NCBI RefSeq assembly: GCF_000718785.1
Contig: NZ_JOCA01000004.1
Coordinates: 62,001-126,000, forward strand
Length of the DNA stretch: 64,000 nt
Direction: 5' to 3'
Origin: Streptomyces sp. NRRL WC-3626
GTDB taxonomy: Bacteria; Actinomycetota; Actinomycetes; Streptomycetales; Streptomycetaceae
The notes under the pieces are model-generated. The model ran no database searches. It was not told the origin of the DNA and worked only from the letters and a program-made list of their open reading frames with translations. The stretch's first letter is position 1. Every line of letters begins with the position of its first letter. This document shows, one piece after another, positions 42,430 through 51,033 of the stretch. A program made the translations under genes and the position numbers.

Positions 42430-42621
42430 ATGGCAATTCGTCTGGGCGCCACGGAAACGTGGACGACGTCCTCCTACACCAACAACAACGGCGCGTGCGT
42501 GATGGTCAGGTCGACCACCGAGGCGGCGCTGGAACTCGGGGACACCAAGGTCCCGGAGGGTCCGAAGCTGGCCTTCCCCGCGGACGCGTGGAACACCTTC
42601 GTGGCCTCGGTCAGGAACTGA
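42430..42621 (+). CDS. DUF397-family protein, partner of the XRE regulator (Scr2-type)
   Basis: 63 residues, the whole length one DUF397 domain. It has the diagnostic WTTSSYTNNNGACVMVRSTT and the C-terminal LAFPADAWNTFVASVRN (family: W..SS.s.....CVEva.....v.vRDSK....l.fs...W..Fl). The usual R-D-S-K is L-G-D-T-K here, a moderate change. GGAG lies 5 nt before ATG 42430. The partner regulator is directly upstream on the same strand. These pairs are numerous in Streptomyces and modulate secondary metabolism. The mechanism is thought to be direct binding to the XRE protein. Confidence 0.93.
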   Translation: MAIRLGATETWTTSSYTNNNGACVMVRSTTEAALELGDTKVPEGPKLAFPADAWNTFVASVRN

Positions 42622-42677
42622 CCGGTCCGGCGAACGCCTCCGGGCGTCACCGGACCCCGTGGGCGCACACCGACAGG

Positions 42678-42714
42678 GCCCTCTCGACCAGTCCGCCGTC
42701 CTAGCCGAGAGGGC
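42678..42714. terminator. Terminator between convergent DUF397 and MerR genes
   Basis: gccctctcg (42678-42686) and cgagagggc (42706-42714), 9-bp perfect stem, 19-nt loop, 56 bp after the DUF397 stop and 34 bp from the MerR stop. Confidence 0.6.
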
Positions 42715-42748
42715 TCGGCCGCGCCCTCCCGGCTCGGACCCGTTCTGC

Positions 42749-43624
42749 TCAGCCCGCCGAGCCGGCCGCCGCGCCGGTCACCGGGAAGGCCACGTCACAC
42801 ACCGGGTCCTCGGGGCCCGCGGCCTCCCAGTCGGCGAAGTACACCTCCCGGCAGGGGCCGGCCGGTGTCAGCCCCTTCGCCCTCACCCACTCCTCCACCG
42901 CCTCGAACGCGGCCAGGATCTGCGGATGCGCCACCTGCGCCTTGGTGATCCGGGTCCGGGCCAGCCGCTGGGCCGGCTCCACCCGTACGACCGTCCCCCT
43001 GGCCCGGCCCCGGCCCTCGGCCCAGGCACGCGCCGCCGCCTCGTCGGCGACCGGCACACAGGCCTCCGCGGGGCCGTCGCTCTCCATGGACACCTCCGCG
43101 TGATACGCCACGAACGGCGTCCCCGCAGCGCCCCCGCACTCCCCGGCCGCTTCCTCCAGCCGGCCCAGCGCGGCCCCGATCCACGCCGGCAGCTCGTCCG
43201 CCAGCACATGCCGTGACTCGGTGATCAGCACCTGCGCCGGCACGTCCACCGTGTCGACCTCGAACTTCCCGTACATCTCGGAGTTCCTTCCCGACAACCG
43301 TCCACGGAGGTACTCGGCGAGCGTCCGCTGCCCGGCGTGCCGCGTCTCGACGTCCGTCCAGTACGCGGCGAGCCGCTCGGCCGCCACGGCGCCGTCGGCC
43401 GTGTCGACGACCCCGGCGATCCGGGCCAGCGGCATGTCCAGCTGCCGCAGCAGCGCCACCAGCCGGGCCGCCTCCACCTGCCCGGCCCGGTAGTACCGGT
43501 AGCCGGTGGCCTCGTCGACCCGCGCCGGGGCCAGCAGCCCCAGCCGGTCGTACAGCCGCAGCGCCTTCGCCGACAGCCGTGCCCGCGCCGCGAACGCCCC
43601 GATGCCCAGCAGTTCCTCGTCCAC
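42749..43624 (-). CDS. MerR-family regulator with GyrI-like effector-binding domain
   Basis: 291 residues from GTG 43624; GGAGGA 7 nt upstream. Winged helix (about 5-75): LGIGAFAARARLSAKALRLY, then LLAPARVDEATGYRYYRAGQ. A dimerisation coiled coil follows (75-125), and the C-terminal ~165 residues form a BmrR/GyrI-like small-molecule domain (VLITESRHVLADELPAWIGA, FVAYHAEVSMESDGPAEACVPV). Such regulators sense bulky cationic or aromatic compounds and twist the promoter DNA. An immediate efflux target is not encoded. The next gene upstream on the same strand, glutathione peroxidase, starts another transcript or may be read with it (80-bp gap). Confidence 0.93.
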   Translation of the reverse strand: MDEELLGIGAFAARARLSAKALRLYDRLGLLAPARVDEATGYRYYRAGQVEAARLVALLRQLDMPLARIAGVVDTADGAVAAERLAAYWTDVETRHAGQRTLAEYLRGRLSGRNSEMYGKFEVDTVDVPAQVLITESRHVLADELPAWIGAALGRLEEAAGECGGAAGTPFVAYHAEVSMESDGPAEACVPVADEAAARAWAEGRGRARGTVVRVEPAQRLARTRITKAQVAHPQILAAFEAVEEWVRAKGLTPAGPCREVYFADWEAAGPEDPVCDVAFPVTGAAAGSAG

Positions 43625-43704
43625 GCCGACATCCTCCGTCGCCGGACGGCCTCTCCGCCCGACGACGGACACGCTCACCCCTGCCCCAGGGGCAAGGTCA
43701 ACGG

Positions 43705-44214
43705 TCAGCCGACCGCCTTCTCCACCGCCGACACGACCTCCGCGGACTCCGGCTCGGTCTGCGGCGAGAACCGGGCCACGATCTCGCCGTCCCGCCCGAT
43801 CAGGAACTTCTCGAAGTTCCAGCGGATGTCGCCGCTGTGCCCCTCGGCGTCCGCGAACCCGGTCAGCCGCTCGTACAGCGGGTGCCGCCCGTCCCCGTTC
43901 ACCTCGACCTTCTCGGTCATCGGGAAGGTCACGCCGTACGTCGCCGAACAGAACTCGGCGATCTCGCCGGCGCTGCCGGGCTCCTGCCCGAGGAACTGGT
44001 TGCAGGGCACACCGAGCACGGTGAAGCCCTGCTCCGCGTACCGCTCGTGCAGCCGCTCCAGACCGGCGTACTGCGGGGTCAGCCCGCACTTGGAGGCCAC
44101 GTTCACGACGAGCACGGCCCGCCCCGCGTACTGGCCGAGCCCGGCGGGGCCACCGTTCAGCGCGTCGATCTCGACATCGAGGGGAGAGGCACCGTTGTTC
44201 TTCGCAGTCGTCAT
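43705..44214 (-). CDS. Glutathione/thioredoxin peroxidase family protein
   Basis: 169 residues. The peroxidatic Cys is in LVVNVASKCGLTPQYAGLE (about residue 43), with the partner residues Gln and Trp in GVPCNQFLGQEPGS and IRWNFEKFLIG. A resolving-type Cys is in IAEFCSATYG. The catalytic residue is Cys, not selenocysteine. In actinomycetes, which use mycothiol, such GPx enzymes usually draw electrons from thioredoxin. It removes H2O2 and organic peroxides in the cytosol. ATG 44214 is clear. It faces the Crp/Fnr gene at 44296, 81 bp away, on the opposite strand, so a shared promoter region is possible. Confidence 0.94.
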   Translation of the reverse strand: MTTAKNNGASPLDVEIDALNGGPAGLGQYAGRAVLVVNVASKCGLTPQYAGLERLHERYAEQGFTVLGVPCNQFLGQEPGSAGEIAEFCSATYGVTFPMTEKVEVNGDGRHPLYERLTGFADAEGHSGDIRWNFEKFLIGRDGEIVARFSPQTEPESAEVVSAVEKAVG

Positions 44215-44295
44215 GGGCGCGAGCCTAACCCCCTGACGCGGAAGCCCACGGGCGGGCAGGATCGGTGGGGTCACCGTCAGGTCGGGGGAACCGCC

Positions 44296-45003
44296 GTGCC
44301 GTCGCCGAAGAACAGCTCCGCCGAGTGGCCCGCCCGCAGCCTGCTGGGGAAACTGCCGCCCGGGGACCGGGAGGAACTGCTCGGCCTCGGGGTGCGGACC
44401 CGGTTCGAGGCGGGAGAGGTGCTGCTCAGGGAGGGCGCCGACGACCGGCACGTCCTGCTGCTGCTGTCCGGCTTCGCCAAGGTCACCGCGCGGGTCGAGA
44501 ACGGGGAGGAGTCACTGCTCGCCGTACGGGTCGGCGGTGACACCGTCGGCGAGATGGCCGCCATGGACGGGGCGCCCCGCTCGGCCACGGTGACCGCCTG
44601 CGGCCCCATGACCGCGCGGGTGCTTCAGCCGGGCACGCTGCGGGCCCTGCTGATGCGCCGCCCCGAGGTCGCCATCACGCTCACCGGCATCGTCGCCGAC
44701 CGGCTGCGCTGGGCCAACCGCCGGCGCCTGGACTTCCGCGGCTACCAGGTCAAGGTGCGGCTCGCCCGGCTGCTGGTGGAGCTGGCGACGACGTACGGGC
44801 ATCCGGTGGACGGCGGAGCGGTCCTCGGCTGCCGGCTCACCCAGCCCGACCTCGCCGCGCTCACCGGGGCCGCCGAGACCACCGTGCACAAGGGGCTGCG
44901 CGAACTGCGCGACGAGGGACTGCTGGAGACCGGCTACGGCTCGACGGTCATCCGCGACCTGCCCCGGCTGCGGCACATCGCGGACCTCGCCCCCGGCGAA
45001 TGA
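44296..45003 (+). CDS. Crp/Fnr-family transcriptional regulator
   Basis: 235 residues from GTG 44296, with GGGGGAA 6 nt upstream. The cyclic-nucleotide-binding beta-roll (about 15-130) contains the phosphate-binding cassette GEMAAMDGAPRSATVTA with the Glu and Arg that contact cNMP in CRP. A dimer helix follows, then the winged helix-turn-helix (about 165-230): LTQPDLAALTGAAETTVHKGLRELRDEGLL. It lacks the Cys cluster of Fnr. The cassette supports binding of a cyclic nucleotide or a similar ligand. The next gene downstream on the same strand encodes a cyclase-like protein, which makes a link worth testing. Divergent from the peroxidase gene. Confidence 0.93.
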   Translation: MPSPKNSSAEWPARSLLGKLPPGDREELLGLGVRTRFEAGEVLLREGADDRHVLLLLSGFAKVTARVENGEESLLAVRVGGDTVGEMAAMDGAPRSATVTACGPMTARVLQPGTLRALLMRRPEVAITLTGIVADRLRWANRRRLDFRGYQVKVRLARLLVELATTYGHPVDGGAVLGCRLTQPDLAALTGAAETTVHKGLRELRDEGLLETGYGSTVIRDLPRLRHIADLAPGE

Positions 45004-45257
45004 ACGGGGGCGCCCGCAACCGCGCATGACCGGTTCTCGCCCCCGCCCACCGGAACCCGTCCTTCACACGCGTGGCCCGCTGTATGTTTCGCACCCTTCC
45101 GCATCCCGTATTTCGACGGGGTTTCCCCCGCGCCCGGCGTGTACCACTGGCGTACCGGCGTCCGCACGGCTCGGGGGAGCGGGCGCCGGTGTCCCACGGA
45201 GTCCCCGGTGACTACGTCCCAGGGTGTGACTCCAATGAAAGAGCGGGGAGTTCGAAC

Positions 45258-46001
45258 ATGGGTACCTTCCGTCGCAGGCTGCTGCTGGCGGTCGACGCCA
45301 AGGGGTACGGCCGCGTCGACGTCGTGACGCAGCGGCAGTTGCAGGGGGCCATCCAGGAGCTGCTGGCGGTGTCGGCCGACGCGTCCGGGCTGGAACGCGA
45401 GCGCTGGGAGACACAGGTGGGCGGCGACTCGGTGCTCGCCGTACTGCCCGAAGGAGCCTCCGAGCCGCACCTCGTCGACCCGTTCATGCGCCATCTGGAC
45501 GCGGGGCTGCGGGAGTTCAACCACGTCAGGGTGCGCGAGGCGTGGCTGCGGCTGCGGGTGGCCGTGCACTTCGGCACCGCCGCGCGGGCCGCCAACGGCT
45601 TCGAGGGGCGGGCCCCGGTCGAGATCGGCCGGATGCTGGACAGCGCCCCGCTGCGCGCCGCCCTGGACGCGGCGCCCGACGCCTGCATGGCACTGGCGGT
45701 GTCCTCGACGGTCTTCAACGACGTGATCCGCGAGGCGTATACGACGATCCGGGCGCGGGAGTTCCACGAGGTGGCGATCGAGGAGAAGGAGTACGCGGGA
45801 CGGATATGGATCCGGGTGCCCGGACACGACGGGCCGGTGAGCCGGCCCGGCACCGCCGAGCCCGCGCAGGGGCGTGCGAAGGGTGGTGAACCACCGGACG
45901 TGCGCCCCTCGAATGCTTCTACTCCCTCCGGTGACACGGTAGTTCAGGTCATTTCCGGAACCGTGCACGCGCCGGGGGCCGTCTTCGGGATCTCCAAGTG
46001 A
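45258..46001 (+). CDS. Class III nucleotidyl-cyclase-like protein with C-terminal adaptor motif
   Basis: 247 residues from ATG 45258; GGGGAG 8 nt upstream. The fold suggestion comes from LLLAVDAKGYGRVD (D13) as first strand and metal-Asp site, VGGDSVLAVLPEGA (D57) as the hairpin carrying the second Asp, and LRVAVHFGTAARA before a G-rich turn. The family Asn-Arg pair that stabilises the transition state is not clear (VEIGRML). So catalysis is uncertain. A disordered Gly/Pro/Ser linker (about 190-225) leads to a terminal motif VVQVISGTVHAPGAVFGIS (228-246). The same motif occurs in the next protein. First gene of a four-gene operon; 254 bp upstream to the Crp gene. Confidence 0.7.
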   Translation: MGTFRRRLLLAVDAKGYGRVDVVTQRQLQGAIQELLAVSADASGLERERWETQVGGDSVLAVLPEGASEPHLVDPFMRHLDAGLREFNHVRVREAWLRLRVAVHFGTAARAANGFEGRAPVEIGRMLDSAPLRAALDAAPDACMALAVSSTVFNDVIREAYTTIRAREFHEVAIEEKEYAGRIWIRVPGHDGPVSRPGTAEPAQGRAKGGEPPDVRPSNASTPSGDTVVQVISGTVHAPGAVFGISK

Positions 46002-46020
46002 CACGGAGTGATGACTGAGG

Positions 46021-48132
46021 ATGGACGAGGAACAGAGCGAGCCGGGAGCCGAGAGGCCCGAAGAGGCTCAGGGGGCCGAGGAGACCGACGAGCCCCGGGC
46101 CGGGCGGAGCGCCCCGGACCGGCCCGAGCGGCCCGAGCCGTCCGGTGAGCCCGAGCCGCCCGCCCCGGACACTCCCGCGGCGGCTCCCGTGCACCACAAC
46201 CGCGTCAACCAGTACTTCTACGGAGCCCTCGACGCCCCCGGCGCCCACTTCGGCATCGGCGCCGGTGACTCCGCGAGCGTCCGCCGCCGCGCCGTGGGCC
46301 GGCTGGACGCGGGCGAGGCGGACGCCCTCCTCGCCCCGTACGTCGAGCCCGGCTGCTTCGAGGAGGCCGCCGCCGCCCTGGCGCAGGACGGTGTGGTGGT
46401 GCTCGTCGGCCCGCCCGGCATCGGCAAGCGGTCCGCCGCGGTCGCGCTCGTCGCCAAGGCGGCGGAGGGCACCGAGTACGTGGTGCTCTCACCCGGCCGC
46501 AGCCTGGAGGATCTCGCCGAGGGACGGGTGGCGTTCGGGAAGGGCGTCGGCTATGTGCTGATCGACCGGATGCGGGAGACCGCCTCCGGCACCGCGGACT
46601 TCGACTGGCGGCGCGTACGGGACACCGTCCGCGACCACGGCGCCCACCTGGTGATCACCACCGTGCACCCGGTGGACGGCGACGCCCCCGGCTCCGTACG
46701 CCATGTGAGCTGGGAGCTGCCGGATCTGGCCGCGGTACTGCGGGTACGGCTGCTGCGGGAGCGGTGCGACGCGGACACCGTCGAGCGGGCCGTGGCCGGC
46801 CTGCCCGACGGCTGCGGGGTGGCGGAGGTCGCCGAGGCGGCGGGCCGGATCGCCCGGGGCGGCGACCCCGACGAGGTCTGGCAGGACTACGGCAGCGGCG
46901 CGGCGGAGCCCGTACGCGAGTGGTTCGCGGCCGGGCGCGAACCGCGGGAGTGGGCCGAGGTCACCACGCTGGCCTTCATCACCGGCGCCGGCTACCGCGA
47001 CTTCGAGACCTGGCAGGAACGCCTGGAGGAATGGGTCGCCCCCACCTTCCCGCTGCTCGCGAACGACGAGGAGACGGCCGCCGCCCACCGCCGCGACGCC
47101 GACCGCCGGCTCTCGCTGGGCCGCAACGTCCTGGTCACCGTGGAGAAGCGCAAGGACGGCGCCCTCACCCGGGGCGCACTGGTCTTCGCCCACCCCCAGT
47201 ACCGGCAGTGGGTGCTCCAGGAACTGTGGGCGAAGCGCTCCACGGCGTACTGGAACGGCGTCCGCGACTGGCTGACCGAACTCGTCGGCACCCGCCCCGG
47301 CCTCGGGGTACAGCTGTCCGTCGCCTCGGGGCTCGCCCTGCTCACCCGGCCCGCTTTCGACGAGGTCGACGAGAACTATCTGCACCCGTGGGCGGCGGGC
47401 GCGGCCGGACCGGCGGGGCAGTCCACGGCCACACTGGTGCTGCAGTTCATGTGCCTGGACGAGGGACTCGCCTCCACCGCCCTCGCCGTGGGCCGAGGCT
47501 GGGCCCACTCACCGGACCCGGCGGTACGGTCGGCGGCCGCGGCGGCGTTCAGCGGGGCGCTCGGCGTCCGGTTCCCCACCGACGCCGTGAACGTGCTGCT
47601 GCGGCTGACCGGCCGCTCCGAGGAGGCCGCGCCCGCCCTGGCCGGGCTGGTCGCCCTGCTCCTGGAGTGCGGCGAGGACACCGGCGCGGTGCTGCGCCCG
47701 CTCGCCTACCGGCTGCGGGCGCTGCGCACCACCCTGACCGGACACCACAAGGAGACCGTCCTCGGCACCGTGCAGACCGTGCTCGGCGCCCGCGATCCCC
47801 GGACGGGCCGGCTGGTGGGTGCCTCGCTCCTCGACGGCGACCCCGGGCAGAGCGACCGGTTCGCCGAACTGTGGGCGGGCGTGCTGGAGAGCCGCCCGCG
47901 CCGGGCCTGGGCGCTGCGCCTGCTGCACGCCACCCTGCGCGACCTGACCGCCGTGACGGCCGAACCGGACCCGGCGGCCGTCCGCTTCGGCCGATCCCTG
48001 GGCGCCGTCCTGACCGACCGCGAACGGTGGCACCTCTCCACCGCCCTGCGGCGGACCGCCGTCCGTTCCGCCCCGGAGACCGCCGCCCTCATGGAGACCT
48101 TCCTTATCGCCGTACTGAGCACGGAGGACTGA
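46021..48132 (+). CDS. STAND-like P-loop NTPase with N-terminal adaptor motif
   Basis: 703 residues. Residues 1-57 are acidic and Pro-rich; 60-80 hold the motif RVNQYFYGALDAPGAHFGIG, closely like the C-terminus of the previous protein. Walker A is VLVGPPGIGKRS (K136), and Walker B-like GYVLIDRM is at 177-184 with a following VITTVHPVDG sensor-like strand. The C-terminal ~450 residues are helical, Ala/Leu-rich and without clear repeats. Gene gaps of 19 bp (upstream) and 7 bp (downstream) place it in the operon. It resembles switch NTPases that assemble upon signal and recruit an effector through short prion-like motifs; function is inferred. The upstream GAGG is very near the ATG. Confidence 0.75.
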   Translation: MDEEQSEPGAERPEEAQGAEETDEPRAGRSAPDRPERPEPSGEPEPPAPDTPAAAPVHHNRVNQYFYGALDAPGAHFGIGAGDSASVRRRAVGRLDAGEADALLAPYVEPGCFEEAAAALAQDGVVVLVGPPGIGKRSAAVALVAKAAEGTEYVVLSPGRSLEDLAEGRVAFGKGVGYVLIDRMRETASGTADFDWRRVRDTVRDHGAHLVITTVHPVDGDAPGSVRHVSWELPDLAAVLRVRLLRERCDADTVERAVAGLPDGCGVAEVAEAAGRIARGGDPDEVWQDYGSGAAEPVREWFAAGREPREWAEVTTLAFITGAGYRDFETWQERLEEWVAPTFPLLANDEETAAAHRRDADRRLSLGRNVLVTVEKRKDGALTRGALVFAHPQYRQWVLQELWAKRSTAYWNGVRDWLTELVGTRPGLGVQLSVASGLALLTRPAFDEVDENYLHPWAAGAAGPAGQSTATLVLQFMCLDEGLASTALAVGRGWAHSPDPAVRSAAAAAFSGALGVRFPTDAVNVLLRLTGRSEEAAPALAGLVALLLECGEDTGAVLRPLAYRLRALRTTLTGHHKETVLGTVQTVLGARDPRTGRLVGASLLDGDPGQSDRFAELWAGVLESRPRRAWALRLLHATLRDLTAVTAEPDPAAVRFGRSLGAVLTDRERWHLSTALRRTAVRSAPETAALMETFLIAVLSTED

Positions 48133-48139
48133 CACAGGT

Positions 48140-49663
48140 ATGGCCGAGAACTATCCCCTCGTCCGGCAACGGGAGTACCGGCGGCCGGAGAAGCGCGTCG
48201 GCTGGCTGAACCGGCGCACGGTGCGCGACGAGGACGAACTGCCCCTGATCGCCGCCCATCACGTACGGGTCTTCCGGGTCGGCGACGACTATGTCGAGGA
48301 TTCCGGGAACCTGCGCCCCGACGACCCCCTGGTGACCGGTGCGAGTTCCGTCACCGTCGTGGACCGGCGGGTCGAGGTCCCGGTCGTGGTGGAGACCCGC
48401 ATCCCGTCCGCCGAGGCCGGCGACTTCACCGTACGGACCACCTTCTACTGCACGGTGACGGACGCCTGCGCCGTCGTGCGCGACGGCGTCACCGACCTCG
48501 AGGCCCTGCTCCTCGGGCATCTGCGCGCGGTCCCGGGGCTCACCGAGGACGGCAGCGATCTGCCGGTCGTCGACGCGGACGCCGTACGGGAACGGATCGA
48601 CGCGCGGCTGACCGCGTACCACGAGATGCGGCCCGCCCCGGTGTCCGGGCTGGAGGCCCGGCACGGCATGGTCGAGGTCCTCACCCCGGCGGAACTCGCC
48701 GAGGACATCGCCAAGCTGCAGGAGGAACGCCGGCAGCTGGAACGGGACCGGGTGAGGCGGGAGTGGGAACAGGAGACCGCCCTCAAGCGCTCCCTGCTGG
48801 AGACCGAACTGGAGCTGAAGCGCGAGGAGTTGCGCAACACCACCGCCCTGCACCGGGAGCGCAACCGGCAGGAGGAGGCGCTGGAGGAGGAGTTCGGCCG
48901 CCAGAGCCTGGAAAAGCGGATCTCCAGTTTCCGGCACGAGACCAGCTCCGAGGACCAACGGCAGGACCTCACGAGGCAGTTCGAGCGGAACCGGTATGAG
49001 CGGGATCAGCTCAGGCAGGACGCCCAGCTGATCGGCAGTGACCCGATCCTCGCCGATCTCCAGGCCTGGCGGCAGGGCGACATCACGGCCGAGGAGCTGT
49101 CCCAGCGGCTGCACGCGGACGAGGAGCGCCGGGCCGGGCTCGCCGACCGGCGCAGGCGGACGGCGCTGGAGGACGATCTGACCCGGCGCGGCTTCGACCG
49201 GGACGAGACACGCTGGCAGGTGGAGCAGGAGGAGCGGAGCACATCCCTCGAACGCCAGTCCGCGCTGGAGGAGGCGGCGAGGCTGCAACAGGAGGACAAC
49301 CGCCGCTGGAACCTGGAGCACCAGGAGGACGTACGCGCCCGCGACGCCGACCGGCAGGAGGCGCAGATGCGCGAGCGGGACCGGCAGGAGCAGCGCAGGG
49401 AAGAGCTCGCCGCCTGGACCACGCTGACCACGAAGGCCTTCGACCGGGGGCTGTTCGACGGCCAGTTGACCGATCCCGGCGCCCATATCAACCGGGTGCG
49501 GGACATCACGCGCGACCAGGACGGGCAGAGCCCGGACCCCGGCCGGGAGGTGCCGGGCGGGACCGCGCGGAGCATCCCGGCGGGGGAGACCACTCTCGAC
49601 GCCGACGACGCCGAACTCGACCTCGGAGGCACCGACTCGGAGGCGAACCTTGGCCACCACTGA
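48140..49663 (+). CDS. Band-7/SPFH-like protein with long charged coiled coil
   Basis: 507 residues. The N-terminal ~180 residues look like a prohibitin-type domain (VTVVDRRVEVPVVVETRIPS at 71-90, FTVRTTFYCTVTDACAVVRD at 96-115). Residues ~190-465 form a continuous highly charged coiled coil (IAKLQEERRQLERDRVRREW as the first turn). The tail is acidic and disordered. There is no transmembrane helix, so membrane contact would be through partners. SPFH proteins make scaffolds under membranes. It lies 7 bp after the NTPase gene and its end overlaps the next start by 14 bp, pointing to stoichiometric expression. Fold assignment of the first domain is moderate. Confidence 0.7.
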   Translation: MAENYPLVRQREYRRPEKRVGWLNRRTVRDEDELPLIAAHHVRVFRVGDDYVEDSGNLRPDDPLVTGASSVTVVDRRVEVPVVVETRIPSAEAGDFTVRTTFYCTVTDACAVVRDGVTDLEALLLGHLRAVPGLTEDGSDLPVVDADAVRERIDARLTAYHEMRPAPVSGLEARHGMVEVLTPAELAEDIAKLQEERRQLERDRVRREWEQETALKRSLLETELELKREELRNTTALHRERNRQEEALEEEFGRQSLEKRISSFRHETSSEDQRQDLTRQFERNRYERDQLRQDAQLIGSDPILADLQAWRQGDITAEELSQRLHADEERRAGLADRRRRTALEDDLTRRGFDRDETRWQVEQEERSTSLERQSALEEAARLQQEDNRRWNLEHQEDVRARDADRQEAQMRERDRQEQRREELAAWTTLTTKAFDRGLFDGQLTDPGAHINRVRDITRDQDGQSPDPGREVPGGTARSIPAGETTLDADDAELDLGGTDSEANLGHH

Positions 49664-51002
49664 CACGTCGCCCCGCCTCGCCCGGAGCGGGCCCCACGAC
49701 GACGTCCCGCCCGCCGGCCGCCCGGCGCCCATGGAGACCGCGGGCCCCGGCGCGCGGCTGCGCCGCCTGATCGGCGTCGACGAGTCGCTGCTCGCCTGGG
49801 TGCCGGAGGAGCGCACCCGCTACACCTGGTACGGCGCGCTCGTCCTCAACACCGCGCTGATGGGCGCCCTTTCCATGTCGCTGGCGCTCGGCAGCTTCCG
49901 TTCCGATCTGCCGCTGATCGCGGTGCTCGGGGTCGCGGTGGTCTGGTTCTGGGTGGTGCTGGCCATGGACAGCTGGCTGGTGTCCAGCACCCACGGCACC
50001 ACCGTGAAGAAGTGGTCGCTGGTGCTGCGGCTGTTCCTGTCCGTGCTGCTCGGCCTGTTCATCGCCGAGCCGATCCTCTTCCAGATCTTCGACAAGGAGA
50101 TCCGCCAGGAGATAGCCGTCGGCAACGAGCGGAAGGTGGCCGACTACCGGGGCATGCTCGTCGCCTGCAACCCCACCGGCGGCGAGTCCACGGCGGGCCG
50201 CCCGGAGTGCGCCCCCTACCAGCTCAAGGTGGCCGGCTCCCCCGCGGAGCTGGCGGCGCAGATCAAGAGCAACAAGACCGGCATGGCGGCCCTGCGGACC
50301 CAGGTCACCGAGATCAACAGGACCCTCGACGGCAAGATGGCCACCGAGCAGCGGGAGTGCGGCCGGGACCACTGGATCCGCAAGGGCGGCGGCCTGGACG
50401 TCACCATCACCTGCGAACGGGCCCGCAAGGACTCCTCCTCCTACCGCACGACCAGCAAGATCGACACGTACGAGAAGCAGCTCGCCGGCATGCGGGACAA
50501 GGCACAGACCCTGGAGGCCCGCAAGAACCGGGCCGCCGACGCCTACCAGCCGCTGCTGCAGAAGGCCGTCGACGACAAGACCCGGCAGCGGGCCGAGGGC
50601 CTCGACTCGGAAGGCATCCTCACCCGGGCGCACGGCCTGCGCACGATCGCGGACTCCGACGGCTTCGCCCTCTTCATCACCGTCGTCCTGCACCTGCTGC
50701 TGCTCTCCCTGGACGCCCTCCCGGTCCTCGCCAAGTTCATGAGCGGCGCCACCCAGTACGACCGCCTCCTCGGCACCCGCTACGACACCAGCCGCCGCCT
50801 GCACACGGAGGAACTCCAGGTCCAGCAGGCGTGCGTGCGGATGGAGCACGAGGTCCGCCGGCACGCGGTGGAACAGGAGACGAACGAACGCATGCGCCGC
50901 GCGGAGGAGCGGCACCGGACCGCCCGGTCCCAGCGCGCGGCACGCGAGCGGCTGGAACTGGAGGAACGGATGGCCCTGCTCATGCGCACGAGGAGGGCCT
51001 GA
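49650..51002 (+). CDS. DUF4407-like four-helix membrane protein
   Basis: 450 residues. The TTG at 49650 is supported by GGAGG at 49639-49643, 6 nt upstream, and it overlaps the previous gene by 14 bp. Three transmembrane helices at about 61-81, 87-107 and 123-145 are followed by a ~190-residue soluble segment with four Cys (VACNPTGG, PECAPYQ, RECGRDHW, ITCERARK) likely forming disulfides, so this segment is probably external. A fourth helix lies at ~338-360. The C-terminal ~85 residues are an Arg/Glu coiled coil (VRMEHEVRRHAVEQETNERM), facing the cytosol where it could contact the coiled-coil protein of the operon. Family role unknown. Last gene of the operon. Confidence 0.78.
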   Translation: MATTDTSPRLARSGPHDDVPPAGRPAPMETAGPGARLRRLIGVDESLLAWVPEERTRYTWYGALVLNTALMGALSMSLALGSFRSDLPLIAVLGVAVVWFWVVLAMDSWLVSSTHGTTVKKWSLVLRLFLSVLLGLFIAEPILFQIFDKEIRQEIAVGNERKVADYRGMLVACNPTGGESTAGRPECAPYQLKVAGSPAELAAQIKSNKTGMAALRTQVTEINRTLDGKMATEQRECGRDHWIRKGGGLDVTITCERARKDSSSYRTTSKIDTYEKQLAGMRDKAQTLEARKNRAADAYQPLLQKAVDDKTRQRAEGLDSEGILTRAHGLRTIADSDGFALFITVVLHLLLLSLDALPVLAKFMSGATQYDRLLGTRYDTSRRLHTEELQVQQACVRMEHEVRRHAVEQETNERMRRAEERHRTARSQRAARERLELEERMALLMRTRRA

Positions 51003-51033
51003 CCGGCACCGGCAGGAGACGGCGGGGTCCGGG

